DNA of 64,000 nt from Streptomyces formicae (GCF_002556545.1 NZ_CP022685.1:4380001-4444000), one strand, 5' to 3'. Positions 24,405-32,743 are shown, counted from the stretch's first letter. A program made the numbers and translations. Notes: generated from the letters alone by a model not told the origin.

Positions 24405-25292
24405 TCAGCGCCCGAGGAGCCGCCGCGCGATCTCCATGTCGTCCGCCGCCATCGGGCGGCCGTCCTCGATCTCCCACAGCGCGTTCTGCAGGACCCGGCC
24501 GAGCGTCCAGGCGCGAGCCCGGTCGCGGTCCAGGCCGAGGACCTCCGTCATCGCGTCGAAGCGCCACAGCACCTCGTCCGCCTCGAAGCGGTTGTCGAGG
24601 GCGGGCCACAGGTCGAAGCCGGGGTCACCGGCGAGCGGCTTGGGGTCGATGGCGAGCCACGGTTCGCGGTCGCCGGCCAGGACGTTCTCGAAGTGCAGGT
24701 CCCAGTGGAGCATCCGGTCGCCGGGCTCGCCCATGACCTCGCGCACCGCGCCCCCGCAGCGCTCGACGAGCGCGCGCTCGGCCGGATCCGCGATCGACCC
24801 CAGCGCCCCCGGCAGCTGCTCGACCATCTCGGCCGCGATGTCGCCGAGCCGTCGCATGCCCTCGGGCGCGGCCCCCGCGGTCAGCCTGGCGAGGAGTTCG
24901 GCGATGACCAGGACGGCCTTGCGGGTGTCGGCCATCGTCGACAACATCCGTGTGGAGTCCAGGCGTTCGAGCAGCATGGTGCCCGTGTCGCCGTCGTGGT
25001 CGAGGAGGCGGACGGCCCCGTCGCCGCCCCACACCCGCAGCGCGACCGGCTCGCCCTCGGTCTCCTCGTCCAGGAGCTGGAACTTGACCGCGGCGGGCGT
25101 CCCGTCGGCGCGCACCACGGGCAGCACGAGCGCGGCCATGCCGTGCATCGGATCCCCGTCGACCGTCAGGTCCCAGCGCTCGACGATCTCCTTCACGCGT
25201 CCGGGCAGCGCGGCGATGAAGGCCCGCCCCGGCTCCCCCGCGTACAGGTGCTGCGACTCGATCAGTGCGTCCGGAATGCGAATGTCGATCAC
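24405..25292 (-). CDS. Aminoglycoside/hydroxyurea phosphotransferase family kinase
   Basis: The 295-residue protein contains the catalytic loop MLHWDLHFENVLAG and the magnesium-binding WLAIDPKPLAGDPGFDLWPAL, which identify the APH(6)/hydroxyurea phosphotransferase family. The phosphate-loop Lys lies in AAVKFQLLDEETEGEPVAL. Such kinases inactivate streptomycin-type drugs or hydroxyurea, but many Streptomyces homologues have unknown natural substrates. No antibiotic gene cluster is adjacent. It is a single gene, divergent from the rhomboid-like gene with 34 bases between their starts. Confidence 0.82.
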   Translation of the reverse strand: MIDIRIPDALIESQHLYAGEPGRAFIAALPGRVKEIVERWDLTVDGDPMHGMAALVLPVVRADGTPAAVKFQLLDEETEGEPVALRVWGGDGAVRLLDHDGDTGTMLLERLDSTRMLSTMADTRKAVLVIAELLARLTAGAAPEGMRRLGDIAAEMVEQLPGALGSIADPAERALVERCGGAVREVMGEPGDRMLHWDLHFENVLAGDREPWLAIDPKPLAGDPGFDLWPALDNRFEADEVLWRFDAMTEVLGLDRDRARAWTLGRVLQNALWEIEDGRPMAADDMEIARRLLGR

Positions 25293-25326
25293 GTCCGCGA
25301 CCCTAATCGCGTGCGTGAATCACCGC

Positions 25327-26001
25327 ATGCGCTTTTTCCGGGAGGCGGCCCACGGCGCCCGCACGGCCGCCGTCGCCGTCACGTCGTACGTCCGCGGGGC
25401 CCCGGGGACCTATCTCTGGCTGGCCGCCCTCTTCGTCACGACCGTCGCGATGCACGGCATGTCGCCGGAGTTCGAGGACGAGTTCCTGCGCCAGCGCTCC
25501 ACGAACATCCACGAGCTGTCCCGCAATCCGGTGCGGGTGCTGATCTCCAGCGCGTTCTGGATCGACGGCAGCGGCTGGCTGCCGTACGCGGTGCTGTACT
25601 CGGTCTTCCACGCGAGCGCCGAGCGATGGCTCGGCACCTGGCGCTGGCTCGCGGTGGCCGCGCTCTCGCACGTCCTCGCCACGCTCATCAGCGAGGGCGT
25701 CCTCGCGCTCGCGGTCCGCCACGGGGCGGCGCCGCAGTCGGCGGTCAACACCCTTGACGTGGGCGTGAGTTACGCGCTCGCGGGGGCGGTCGCCGTTCTC
25801 ACGTACCTCGTTCCCACGCCCTGGCGGTACGCGTATCTCCTCGCCGTCGTCGCGGTGTACGGCACCCCGCTGATCACCGGCAGGACCTTCACCGACCTGG
25901 GCCACTTCACCTCGGTCCTGATCGGCCTGGCCTGCTATCCGCTGACGCGGAGTGCCGTACGAACTCCCCCGTGGCAGGTCAGGAGATGCCCGCCGCCTTG
26001 A
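25327..26001 (+). CDS. Rhomboid-like membrane protein
   Basis: The 224-residue protein has about six hydrophobic helices. SVFHASAERWLGTWRWLAVAALSHVLATLISEG resembles the loop and third helix of rhomboids. DVGVSYALAGAVAVL holds a GxSxA motif in the place of the catalytic GxSG. LGHFTSVLIGLACYPL matches the GHxxGxxxG helix with the catalytic His. It may be an intramembrane serine protease or an inactive relative. ATG 25327 is used; codons upstream to 25312 are also open. The last 23 bases overlap the convergent DsbA-like gene. Confidence 0.65.
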   Translation: MRFFREAAHGARTAAVAVTSYVRGAPGTYLWLAALFVTTVAMHGMSPEFEDEFLRQRSTNIHELSRNPVRVLISSAFWIDGSGWLPYAVLYSVFHASAERWLGTWRWLAVAALSHVLATLISEGVLALAVRHGAAPQSAVNTLDVGVSYALAGAVAVLTYLVPTPWRYAYLLAVVAVYGTPLITGRTFTDLGHFTSVLIGLACYPLTRSAVRTPPWQVRRCPPP

Positions 26002-26707
26002 GCTCCTTGGCGAACGCCTCCTGGTCGTACAGCGCGTTGCCCGAGGACTTCTTGCCGTCGATGACGACGGTCGGCGTGCCCTCCATGCCGTCGTCGGTGA
26101 AGACCTTCATGGCCTCGTCGACCCACTTCTTGTACGTGCCCTTGTTCACCGCCTTGTCGAAGGCGGCGCCGCGCAGGCCCTTCACCTTGTCGGCGACCTT
26201 CAGCAGGTAGGCCGGGGTGAAGGCGTCGTCCGTCTCCTCCTCGGGCTGGGCGGCGAAGACCTCGGCGTGGTACTGCGGGAACTTGCCCGCCTCCACCGAC
26301 GCCCGCAGCGCGCCCGCCGCGTTCACCGACCCGCTGCCGCCGAGGTTCTTGTCGAGGAACGAGGCGATCGTGTACTCGAGTTTGACCTTGCCGTCGGCCA
26401 CCGGCTTCACCAGCGCCTGCGCGCCGGTCTCCTCGAACTTCTTGCAGATCGGGCAGCGCGGGTCCTCGTACAGCTTGACCGTATGCTTGGCCTTCGGATC
26501 ACCGACCGTGATCACACCGCCCTTGACCGAGGCGGGCACACCCGCGAGCGCGCCGCTGTCCGCCGGAGGGGCGGGCTTCTCCGCGACCTTGCCGCTGCCC
26601 TTGTCCTCGTCGGGACCACAGGCGGACGCGGCCACCCCGATCAGCGCCGCGGCGGCCACCGCGGCGGCGACGCGCGCTGTCTTGCGCCCGGCCTTGTGTA
26701 CGGCCAT
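25979..26707 (-). CDS. DsbA-like thioredoxin-fold lipoprotein
   Basis: The 242-residue protein has a signal peptide ending in the lipobox VAASAC (Cys near 30). A thioredoxin fold carries the redox motif EDPRCPICKKFEE. A helical insertion follows, and the cis-Pro loop is MEGTPTVVIDGKK. It would form or isomerise disulphides in exported proteins, or act as a peptide/metal reductant. The family is often annotated as DsbA/FrnE or thioredoxin_4. It overlaps the convergent rhomboid-like gene by 23 bases at the 3' ends. Confidence 0.88.
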   Translation of the reverse strand: MAVHKAGRKTARVAAAVAAAALIGVAASACGPDEDKGSGKVAEKPAPPADSGALAGVPASVKGGVITVGDPKAKHTVKLYEDPRCPICKKFEETGAQALVKPVADGKVKLEYTIASFLDKNLGGSGSVNAAGALRASVEAGKFPQYHAEVFAAQPEEETDDAFTPAYLLKVADKVKGLRGAAFDKAVNKGTYKKWVDEAMKVFTDDGMEGTPTVVIDGKKSSGNALYDQEAFAKELKAAGIS

Positions 26708-26848
26708 GAGTTGAGCCCTCCAGGATTCGACACGTACCGCTCAAAGTATCGGAATCTACCCCGCGCCCCCGCCGCCGAACGACCCGCCCCGTGGGACCAA
26801 GGCCCCACCCCCTGCCCACAGCCCCCACCTGCGCAGTAACGTCCGCCC

Positions 26849-28288
26849 ATGAGCAGCGCGAACAACACCGACAACGCGGACGGCACGCGGCACGGGTCCG
26901 GCACGGTCAACGGCGGCATATCGTTCTGGTACGCCGACGACGGCACCCCCGCGCCCCGCGAACCCCTGACCGGCGACGCCACGGCGGACGTCTGCGTCGT
27001 CGGCGGCGGCTACACGGGCCTGTGGACCGCGTACTACCTGAAGAAGGCCGCGCCCTTCCTCCGCATCACCGTCCTGGAGCAGAAGTTCTGCGGCTACGGC
27101 GCCTCAGGACGCAACGGCGGCTGGCTCTACAACGGCGTCGCGGGCCGCGACCGCTACGCGAAACTGCACGGCCACGAGGCGGCGGTGCGCCTCCAGGAGG
27201 CCATGAACGACACGGTCACCGAGGTGATCGAGACGGCCCGCGCGGAGGGCATCGAGGCGGACGTCCACCACGGCGGCGTACTCGAAGTCGCCTACACACC
27301 CGCCCAGTTGGCCCGCCTGAAGGACTTCCACGCGACGGAACTCTCGTACGGCGAGAAGGACCGCACCCTGCACGGCGCCCGCGAGACCGCCGAACGCGTC
27401 CGGGTCTCCGGAGCCGTCGGCTCCACCTGGACCCCGCACGGCGCGCGCCTGCACCCGGTGAAGCTGGTCAAGGGCCTCGCGGACGCCGTGGAGGCGCTCG
27501 GCGTCACGATCCACGAGTCGACCCCGGTCACGGAGATCAAGCCGAAGCACGCGATCACTCCGTACGGCACGGTCCGCGCGCCCTACGTCCTGCGCTGCAC
27601 GGAGGGCTTCACCGCCTCCCTCAAGGGCCAGCGCCGCACGTGGCTCCCGATGAACTCCTCCATGATCGCGACGGAGCCCCTGACGGCCGCCCAGTGGGAG
27701 TCGATCGGCTGGGAGGGCCGCGAGACCCTCGGCGACATGGCCCACGCGTACATGTACGCCCAGCGCACCGCGGACGGCCGTATCGCGCTCGGCGGCCGGG
27801 GCGTCCCCTACCGCTACGGCTCCAAGACCGACAACGACGGCCGCACCCAGGCCGCCACGGTCGAGGCCCTGCGCTCCATCCTGACCCGCTTCTTCCCCCA
27901 GCTCGCGGGCGTGCGCGTGGCCCACGCCTGGTCCGGCGTCCTCGGCGTCCCCCGCGACTGGTGCGCCACGGTCACCCTGGACCGCGCCACGGGCCTCGGC
28001 TGGGCCGGCGGCTACGTCGGCTCGGGCGTGGCCACCGCCAACCTCGCCGCCCGCACCCTGCGCGACCTGGTCCAACAGGACTCGGGCCAGGCGGGCCCCA
28101 CGGACCTCACCGCCCTCCCCTGGGTCAACCACAAGGTCCGCAAATGGGAACCGGAACCCTTCCGCTGGCTCGGCGTCCACGGCATGTACGCCACGTACAA
28201 CGCGGCCGACCGCCGCGAACTCACCACGCACACGGCACGGTCGTCGCGCCTCGCGCGGGCGGCGGACCGGGTGGCGGGGCGCGGGTAG
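26849..28288 (+). CDS. FAD-dependent amine/amino-acid oxidoreductase (DAO family)
   Basis: The 479-residue protein has the dinucleotide loop VCVVGGGYTGLWTAYYL, the flavin-contact motif YGASGRNGGWLYNG and the C-terminal GWAGGYVGSGVATANLAARTL, typical of the DadA/glycine-oxidase/PuuB group. It oxidises a secondary amine or amino acid. Length and motifs are complete. The gene is monocistronic, starting at ATG 26849 and ending just before a terminator and the tRNA-derived left end of the integrated element, which it borders. Confidence 0.82.
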   Translation: MSSANNTDNADGTRHGSGTVNGGISFWYADDGTPAPREPLTGDATADVCVVGGGYTGLWTAYYLKKAAPFLRITVLEQKFCGYGASGRNGGWLYNGVAGRDRYAKLHGHEAAVRLQEAMNDTVTEVIETARAEGIEADVHHGGVLEVAYTPAQLARLKDFHATELSYGEKDRTLHGARETAERVRVSGAVGSTWTPHGARLHPVKLVKGLADAVEALGVTIHESTPVTEIKPKHAITPYGTVRAPYVLRCTEGFTASLKGQRRTWLPMNSSMIATEPLTAAQWESIGWEGRETLGDMAHAYMYAQRTADGRIALGGRGVPYRYGSKTDNDGRTQAATVEALRSILTRFFPQLAGVRVAHAWSGVLGVPRDWCATVTLDRATGLGWAGGYVGSGVATANLAARTLRDLVQQDSGQAGPTDLTALPWVNHKVRKWEPEPFRWLGVHGMYATYNAADRRELTTHTARSSRLARAADRVAGRG

Positions 28289-28312
28289 ACGAAGCGCGTC
28301 CGGAAGAGCACG

Positions 28313-28350
28313 AAAGGGCCCGTCCCACCTCGGAGGTGGGCCGGGCCCTT
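28313..28350 (+). terminator. Terminator between the DAO-family gene and the attL site
   Basis: A stem of about 17 bp (AAGGGCCCGTCCCACCTC paired with AGGTGGGCCGGGCCCTT, one mismatch) has a GG loop. Before integration it would also have lain just downstream of the tRNA-Thr gene. Confidence 0.8.
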
Positions 28351-28359
28351 CGTGATCCG

Positions 28360-28403
28360 GAGCCCCCTGTCGGATTCGAACCGACGACCTACGCATTACA
28401 AGT
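28360..28403. other. attL, displaced 3' half of tRNA-Thr
   Basis: It is 44 bp identical to 43658-43701, covering the tRNA-Thr sequence from the anticodon loop to the 3' end plus one flanking base. It is not a functional tRNA, because the 5' half is missing and the adjoining sequence (TTGTCGG onwards) does not pair. Confidence 0.95.
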
Positions 28404-28966
28404 TGTCGGATCTTGGTCCGGGGGCATCCACGTGCGTCTAACTGACGACTCAAATGCCTGGTCAGGGCACCCAGCCGACCCCTCCGGACGGCGACGGACG
28501 CCTGTGAATCTAGAAGCAATTGAGACCATCACTGAGACCATGGCCTCTAAGCCCCGAAGCACTTGACTGATCCCTCAGCCCCCGGTTGCTGGTGGCGGGC
28601 AGATGTCTGCACAGCCACAACTGATCACGGACGGCCGTGACCTGCGGCCATCTACTCGATCACCGCTCTGAACTGCGGCGCAGCCGTCGCCAGTTGTCAG
28701 CGCTGGTCACCAGCGAGCGCCCTTCCACGGCCCCAGGACGGCCGGGGAGGACGCTCTTCGCTCCCTAGGCTCAGGCAGTTTTTGTCAGCGAGCCCCCGCG
28801 CGCGCAGACGAGGCGTAGGAAGTTTGCCATTTTGGCTACTTTCGGCATGTAAGTGGCTCACAATGACAGTAGAGGCGGATCCCGGCTCGTGGCATCAGGG
28901 GTGCAGTGGAGGCTCCTGATCTCAGATAGGCGTGGGCGGAGAGCCCTGGCGTGAAGGGTAAGTGCA
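28404..28966. other. Left end of the element, no gene seen
   Basis: About 560 bases from attL to the TIR-like gene. Open frames here are continuations of neighbouring shadows and lack ribosome sites. It contains a pair of integrase arm-type repeats (28519-28540). Closer to the TIR-like gene is an A/T-richer stretch (28817-28870) that is the likely promoter, and an AAGGG ribosome site lies before 28967. Confidence 0.6.
28519..28540. promoter_or_regulatory. Candidate integrase arm-type sites, left arm
   Basis: Two 10-mers, ATTGAGACCA (28519) and ACTGAGACCA (28531), are spaced 12 bp start to start and lie 116 bp from the 44-bp core. An equally spaced pair of the same motif lies on the other side of the core, at 43543 and 43555. 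Confidence 0.6.
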
Positions 28967-29464
28967 ATGACGCGCAAGGTCTTCTATAGCTTTCGATACA
29001 AGTTCGATAATTGGCGAGTTCAGACGATCAAAAACATCGGCCGCATTGAAGGCCAACCGGTACTGACCTCGAACCAGTGGGAAGACGTTGCTCGGCAAGG
29101 TGACGCTGCCATTCAGCGCTGGATTGACGAGCAAATGGTCGGCAAGAGCTGCAATGTCGTCCTGATTGGAAACCAGACAGCGGATAGGCCATGGATTGAG
29201 TACGAATTCAAGAAGGCTTGGGCCGACCGCAAGGGTGTTGTCGGAATCTACATTCACCAACTGCTCGATCAGAATCGCATGCCCACAACTAAGGGGGGAA
29301 ATCCCTTTTCAGGGTTTACCTTGGATGACGGCAAGGTGCAGTTCGATCAGGTAGTTCGCGCGTACGATCCTGCGGGATACAACAGCCAATCCGTGTTCGC
29401 GAGTATCACAGCGAACATTGAGGGTTGGGTGGAGGAAGCGATCGACATCAGGAAGCAGTGGTGA
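28967..29464 (+). CDS. TIR-like (MTH538/ThsB-type, DUF1863) domain protein
   Basis: The 165-residue protein is a single TIR-like domain. It begins RKVFYSFRYKFDNWR, the first strand and loop of the MTH538/ThsB family, has a hydrophobic strand CNVVLIGNQTADRPWIEYE with the conserved Glu78/Glu80 region, then VVGIYIHQL. In Thoeris systems, proteins of this fold (ThsB) sense phage and make a nucleotide signal from NAD. G+C content is near 50%, far below the host. Its TGA overlaps the GTG of the following membrane-protein gene, so the pair is translationally coupled. Enzyme activity is inferred from family only; some TIR-like proteins are inactive. Confidence 0.75.
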   Translation: MTRKVFYSFRYKFDNWRVQTIKNIGRIEGQPVLTSNQWEDVARQGDAAIQRWIDEQMVGKSCNVVLIGNQTADRPWIEYEFKKAWADRKGVVGIYIHQLLDQNRMPTTKGGNPFSGFTLDDGKVQFDQVVRAYDPAGYNSQSVFASITANIEGWVEEAIDIRKQW

Positions 29465-29883
29465 GCTTCGGCGACGAACGCCTGAAGCACCTTGACTATA
29501 TTCAGGCAACGATAGCGCGTCAGGCTTCTCACTCTTTTGCGGTCAAAGGATGGTCGCTGACCGTATCGGCGGCCATCTATGCATACACGGGTTCGCATCT
29601 GCACTGGTGGAATGCACTGATTGGGATAATGCCAGCAATCGCCTTTGGTTGGCTTGATGCCTTCTATCTGCGACAGGAACGCCTCTTCAGGGAGCTGTAC
29701 GCCGCGGCTTCTGAGGAGGTAACCGTCGTGCCGATCTTCTCGATGAATACGGCTCCGTATGCAAACCCTAGGCAATTCCCTAAGTGCTCCTGGCCGTGCG
29801 TTCTCCGTTCTAGCACATGGTGGGTATTCTATGGGGCAATCGTAGGCTTCGGCCTTTTACTGCTAGGCGTTTCCTTCATTTAA
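29461..29883 (+). CDS. Small three-helix membrane protein coupled to the TIR-like gene, candidate effector
   Basis: The 140-residue protein starts at GTG 29461 inside the TIR stop (GTGA). Helical hairpin segments lie at about 29-44 and 50-69, then a cytoplasmic stretch with LRQERLFRELYAAASEE, and a third helix at 119-139. The layout resembles the small 2TM/SLATT-type effectors that Burroughs and colleagues linked to nucleotide-signal conflict systems, but I cannot assign it to a named family. A membrane-damaging effector triggered by the TIR product would fit. A rare TTA leucine codon (29857) may make translation depend on bldA tRNA. G+C is low, as in its partner. Confidence 0.65.
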   Translation: MSFGDERLKHLDYIQATIARQASHSFAVKGWSLTVSAAIYAYTGSHLHWWNALIGIMPAIAFGWLDAFYLRQERLFRELYAAASEEVTVVPIFSMNTAPYANPRQFPKCSWPCVLRSSTWWVFYGAIVGFGLLLLGVSFI

Positions 29884-30322
29884 TGCCCGCGTGGGCTTGG
29901 AAGGATTTAGCCCACTGGGCGAGTTCCTCAGGTCTTGTGGGCTGTTTTGCTGGCCAAATCTCTCCCATTTCATCACCATCCCACCTCGGCACGAGATGCA
30001 CGTGAAGATGCATTACGGATTGACTGGCGGACTGTCCGGCTGAAGTAATGAGGTTCATTCCTGATGGAGAGAAGGTGTCGCACAGTATTGCACTCAATCG
30101 CACAGCCGTCGATGTGAGGGCGCCGAAGACTTTGGGTGACGCAGACGTGAAGTCTCTAATGTGTGATTTTGGGATCACGAGCGTGTGCCCCTTGGTTGCC
30201 GGACTCAAGGGGAAGAAGGCCAAGAATTCGTCCGTCTCGTAGATTTTCTGAGCCGCAACACTCCCTCTTACGATTCCGCAAAAGGTGCAGCTCTGTGGCC
30301 CGGTAGTCCCAGTGATGGTCAT
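29876..30322 (-). CDS. HIT-family nucleotide hydrolase
   Basis: The 148-residue protein has N-terminal CTFCGIVRG, the hydrophobic GHTLVIPKSH segment and the active-site histidine triad MHLHVHLVPRW (His105, 107, 109). HIT proteins split dinucleotides and nucleotidyl conjugates such as Ap4A or AMP-lysine. It is read against the TIR/membrane pair and overlaps the membrane gene by 8 bases at the 3' end, within the same low-G+C block. That placement suggests a role in nucleotide signalling, perhaps removal of a signal, but a housekeeping HIT function is equally possible. Start ATG 30322 lies about 10 bases after a GGGG run. Confidence 0.82.
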   Translation of the reverse strand: MTITGTTGPQSCTFCGIVRGSVAAQKIYETDEFLAFFPLSPATKGHTLVIPKSHIRDFTSASPKVFGALTSTAVRLSAILCDTFSPSGMNLITSAGQSASQSVMHLHVHLVPRWDGDEMGEIWPAKQPTRPEELAQWAKSFQAHAGIK

Positions 30323-30741
30323 TAGTGGCCCGCCCCTTCAGGTATTGGACATGTCCAGTATTCAACAGTCGAGCTCTCGCTGCGACCCGGAGCCCGGAGC
30401 GCGGGATCAGGGGATACCGGTTACCCCGCATCTAGAGAGGGAAGTCACGAGGGCGGGGGAGCGGCTTTGGGCTGGAGCTGCTTTGGGGCGAGTGATCATG
30501 GCCCGTTAAGCTGATGGCGAGTCCGGCAGTCTGTGAGGCCGCCCGTTAAAGCACGACGTTGGGCCGTGGTCTTAGAGGCTCGCCCCATGCACGCAGCGGG
30601 CCGCCGGGCCCGGCCAGCCGTGGCGGAGACACGAGGCAGGCCGGGCCGCTGAGGCGGCCCGCGCCCGCGCTGTGCGCGGGCCTTGATGAAGCAGAGCAAG
30701 TCTTACCGCGCGTAAGGCCGCAACGAACTTCGCACCAGGGG
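30323..30741. other. Intergenic region between the HIT and YdcF genes
   Basis: About 420 bases without a convincing gene. The perfect 12-bp palindrome TGGACATGTCCA (30346-30357) lies 24 bases upstream of the HIT start and could be an operator. A G+C-rich palindromic block ends in a 9-bp stem (GGCCCGCGC/GCGCGGGCC, 30656-30682) that would terminate transcription of the ydcF-like gene. Confidence 0.55.
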
Positions 30742-31407
30742 TCAGCTCCTACTCGCCGCATTCGGCAGGAGGCGGCTCGTGAACCCCTCATCGCGCAGGC
30801 GCTCGTAGGCCGCCTCCACACCCCGGGGAACTTGCTGCTCAATCAGGAACCCCTGCTCGGGATAGACCATTATCCGCTGTTGCGCCCCAACAAGCATGTC
30901 GATGACGAGCCGCGCATCCTGAATCGAATCGACGTACTCCGTGAACGTCATGGCCGTTGACGCGCTCACCCACGCCACGTCCGGCCAGACCTTGCACGCG
31001 GTGGCGTACGAACGTCGCTCCTCGTACGGCTTACTGATCAGCAGCACAGATTCGATGGATACCCCGCGCTCTTCCAGCAAGGCTCGGGACAGCCTGATGT
31101 TCTCGCCCGTGTTCCGAGCCCGCGGTTCCAGAAGGATCGCGTCGGACGGCACTCCAAGCTCCATGGCTCGCTCGCGGTAGTGCTCAGCCTCACCCTTGGG
31201 CATCGCCTCCCGCGTCGTACGACTCGTGGCTCCGGTAAAGACAATCAACGGAGCCAGGCCGCGGTGATAGAGGTCCGCCGTGGCGTCAGCCACTCCGAGA
31301 TCGTGACTTCCGAGCCCGATCGCCACGGAGCACCGCCGGGGTTCATGGCCCATCAGTTGGAAGTCCCAGAGCAGTTGCGCATCCGCCCACGCCTGTGCCG
31401 AGATCAC
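30742..31407 (-). CDS. YdcF/DUF218-family protein
   Basis: The 221-residue protein carries AIGLGSHDLGVADATADLYHRGLAPLIVFTGA, AEHYRERAMELGVPSDAILLEPRARNTGEN and SVLLISKPYEERRSYATACKVWP, the conserved Rossmann-like core of YdcF proteins. The function of this cytoplasmic branch is unknown; E. coli YdcF binds S-adenosylmethionine, while SanA/ElyC relatives are envelope proteins. No signal peptide is present here. GTG 31407 overlaps the TGA of the gntR gene, so the two are co-expressed. The pairing of GntR with YdcF recurs in Streptomyces elements, by recall. Confidence 0.78.
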   Translation of the reverse strand: MISAQAWADAQLLWDFQLMGHEPRRCSVAIGLGSHDLGVADATADLYHRGLAPLIVFTGATSRTTREAMPKGEAEHYRERAMELGVPSDAILLEPRARNTGENIRLSRALLEERGVSIESVLLISKPYEERRSYATACKVWPDVAWVSASTAMTFTEYVDSIQDARLVIDMLVGAQQRIMVYPEQGFLIEQQVPRGVEAAYERLRDEGFTSRLLPNAASRS

Positions 31408-32198
31408 TTGCTCTCACCCTCCGTGTCCGCCGAGTCGGGCACCTTGAAGTCATAGGCCCACGAGAAGCGTGTAGCCGCATGCACCCCGACAGCGAACTCC
31501 ACCACGGTGCCGTCTGCCGTGTACGTCGTGCGGTGCAGCTCAACCACCCACTCCCCCGGCGAAAGCTGAAGGAGCTGGACCTCCTCCGCCCTCGGGGCTC
31601 GGGCGAAGAGCTCCTCCTTCATGTGGTCGATCTCGTACCCGGCGTCATACAGCACCCGGTAGCCACCGCCACGCCCCGCAGGCCCCGGCGTCGGGTCCAC
31701 GAGCCGCGTGCCCTCGACGTGCTCAGGGCGGTAGTAGCTCGTCAGCGTGTGCGTCGGCTGCGAGCCCTCCTTCACCAGGCGCGCCCGCGCGTACACCTCC
31801 GCGCCCTCGGGCAGTCCGTGAGCCGCGGCCACAAGTGCCGGCGCCTCCACCCGACTCACGGTCTGGGTCTGCTCATTCCTGCGATAGCTGCGGCCTGAGG
31901 CCACGCGGTCTGCGATGAATGCGACCTCGCCACTGTCGCGCCACTTGGCCTTGTCGTATCGGGCGATGCCCAGCCGCTTCAGCGGCGTCTGCTCTCGCAC
32001 GACCGTCCCGTGCCCGCGAGACGAGACAACCAGGCCTTCAGCCTCCAGCGCCTTGTAGGCCGCATGGACCGTGGACTTCGACCCTTCACCGGCCTCCACC
32101 AGGTCCCGAATGTGCGGAAGCTGCTGGCCAGGGACGAGTGCACCACTCCTGATCTGCTCGGCCAGCCGATCCGCCAACTCGCGCCACTTCGGTGCCAC
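31404..32198 (-). CDS. GntR-family (HutC/UTRA) repressor of the element, KorSA-like
   Basis: The 264-residue protein has an N-terminal winged helix-turn-helix (WRELADRLAEQIRSGALVPGQQLP, STVHAAYKALEAEGLVVSSRGHG). A C-terminal UTRA ligand-binding domain follows, ending in GEWVVELHRTTYTADGTVVEFAVGVH. GTG 32198 is the start, with GAGGAG 7 bases upstream; the frame is open to 32231. In pSAM2 the GntR protein KorSA keeps transfer and replication genes silent. Three similar half-symmetric operators lie just upstream (32232-32303), consistent with autoregulation and control of the divergent transfer genes. Confidence 0.85.
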   Translation of the reverse strand: MAPKWRELADRLAEQIRSGALVPGQQLPHIRDLVEAGEGSKSTVHAAYKALEAEGLVVSSRGHGTVVREQTPLKRLGIARYDKAKWRDSGEVAFIADRVASGRSYRRNEQTQTVSRVEAPALVAAAHGLPEGAEVYARARLVKEGSQPTHTLTSYYRPEHVEGTRLVDPTPGPAGRGGGYRVLYDAGYEIDHMKEELFARAPRAEEVQLLQLSPGEWVVELHRTTYTADGTVVEFAVGVHAATRFSWAYDFKVPDSADTEGESK

Positions 32199-32580
32199 GC
32201 GGAACTCCTCTCGACGCAACCAGTGAAACACAGTCCCAGGACTGTTGACAGTCTCGGGACTGCGGGTGCATTGTCATCTCAGGCCGCTCGCAGTCCTAGG
32301 ACAGCGAGTCGGAGGGGTCCGTTTCGGGCTGCTTCTGGCCGTGCCAGTCAGGGATAGCTCGCCACTACGAGGAGCCCCGAGCTGGTCGCTTCTTGAGAAC
32401 TCCATAGGTGGGCCCCGTCTCCCCGAGTCGAAAAGACGGACTGCGCGGCCTTGGCTGCGCCTCGACTTCCGCCGCTTCCGCGACGGTCGGTTGCCTCCCT
32501 CGCCCGTCCGGCCGCTTTGTGGTCGTACGGGCGAGGGTCCGGGGAGCCGGGATCGTCCCGCGCTCCGAAGGGAGCCCGTG
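32199..32580. other. Divergent control region between gntR and the transfer genes
   Basis: About 380 bases with no gene. It holds three operator-like dyads (32232-32303), a TTGACA hexamer at 32245 inside the operators reading rightwards, and a perfect 11-bp inverted repeat CCCTCGCCCGT/ACGGGCGAGGG (32497-32507 and 32527-32537) shortly before the first transfer gene. Confidence 0.6.
32232..32303. promoter_or_regulatory. Three operator dyads for the GntR regulator
   Basis: AGTCCCAGGACT (32232-32243), AGTCTCGGGACT (32250-32261) and AGTCCTAGGACA (32292-32303) share the form AGTCC-NN-GGACT. The first two are 18 bp apart, the third 42 bp further. They begin 33 bases upstream of the gntR start. Confidence 0.65.
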
Positions 32581-32743
32581 ATGGGAGCGCCTCCGGGCGA
32601 CTGCCCGCAGTGCTGGCAGCACGCCTATGACAAGAGCATCCACCGCCGCCTCAAGCCGCGTGAGGACTGCCCGCAGTGCGTCGACCACATGGTCAACGCA
32701 CTGCCCGTACCTCGTGCCCAAGAAGCCGTCCACCTGGTGGTGA
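32581..32743 (+). pseudogene. PRL2-8-type small zinc-ribbon protein, copy 1, frameshifted near its end
   Basis: It encodes GDCPQCWQHAYDKSIHRR followed by LKPREDCPQCVDHM, with two CPQC pairs that probably bind zinc. It is nearly identical to the intact copy at 35483-35653. Relative to that copy there is one extra base near 32705-32711. After correction the C-terminus would read LVPKKPSTWW and stop at 32741-32743, matching copy 2. As written, the frame runs on into the next gene. GAAGGGAG lies before ATG 32581. The function is unknown; such proteins are common in Streptomyces plasmids and AICEs. Confidence 0.65.

Noticed and set aside
28360..28403. A second tRNA gene at the left end
   Set aside because: Only the 3' half of tRNA-Thr is present. 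There is no D-arm or 5' acceptor strand, so it is an att site.
28404..28566. Decayed integrase C-terminus in the left arm, suggested by an ETITET-like translation
   Set aside because: The similarity to the int tail reduces to the paired TGAGACC repeats with identical 12-bp spacing, which is better explained as arm-type binding sites.
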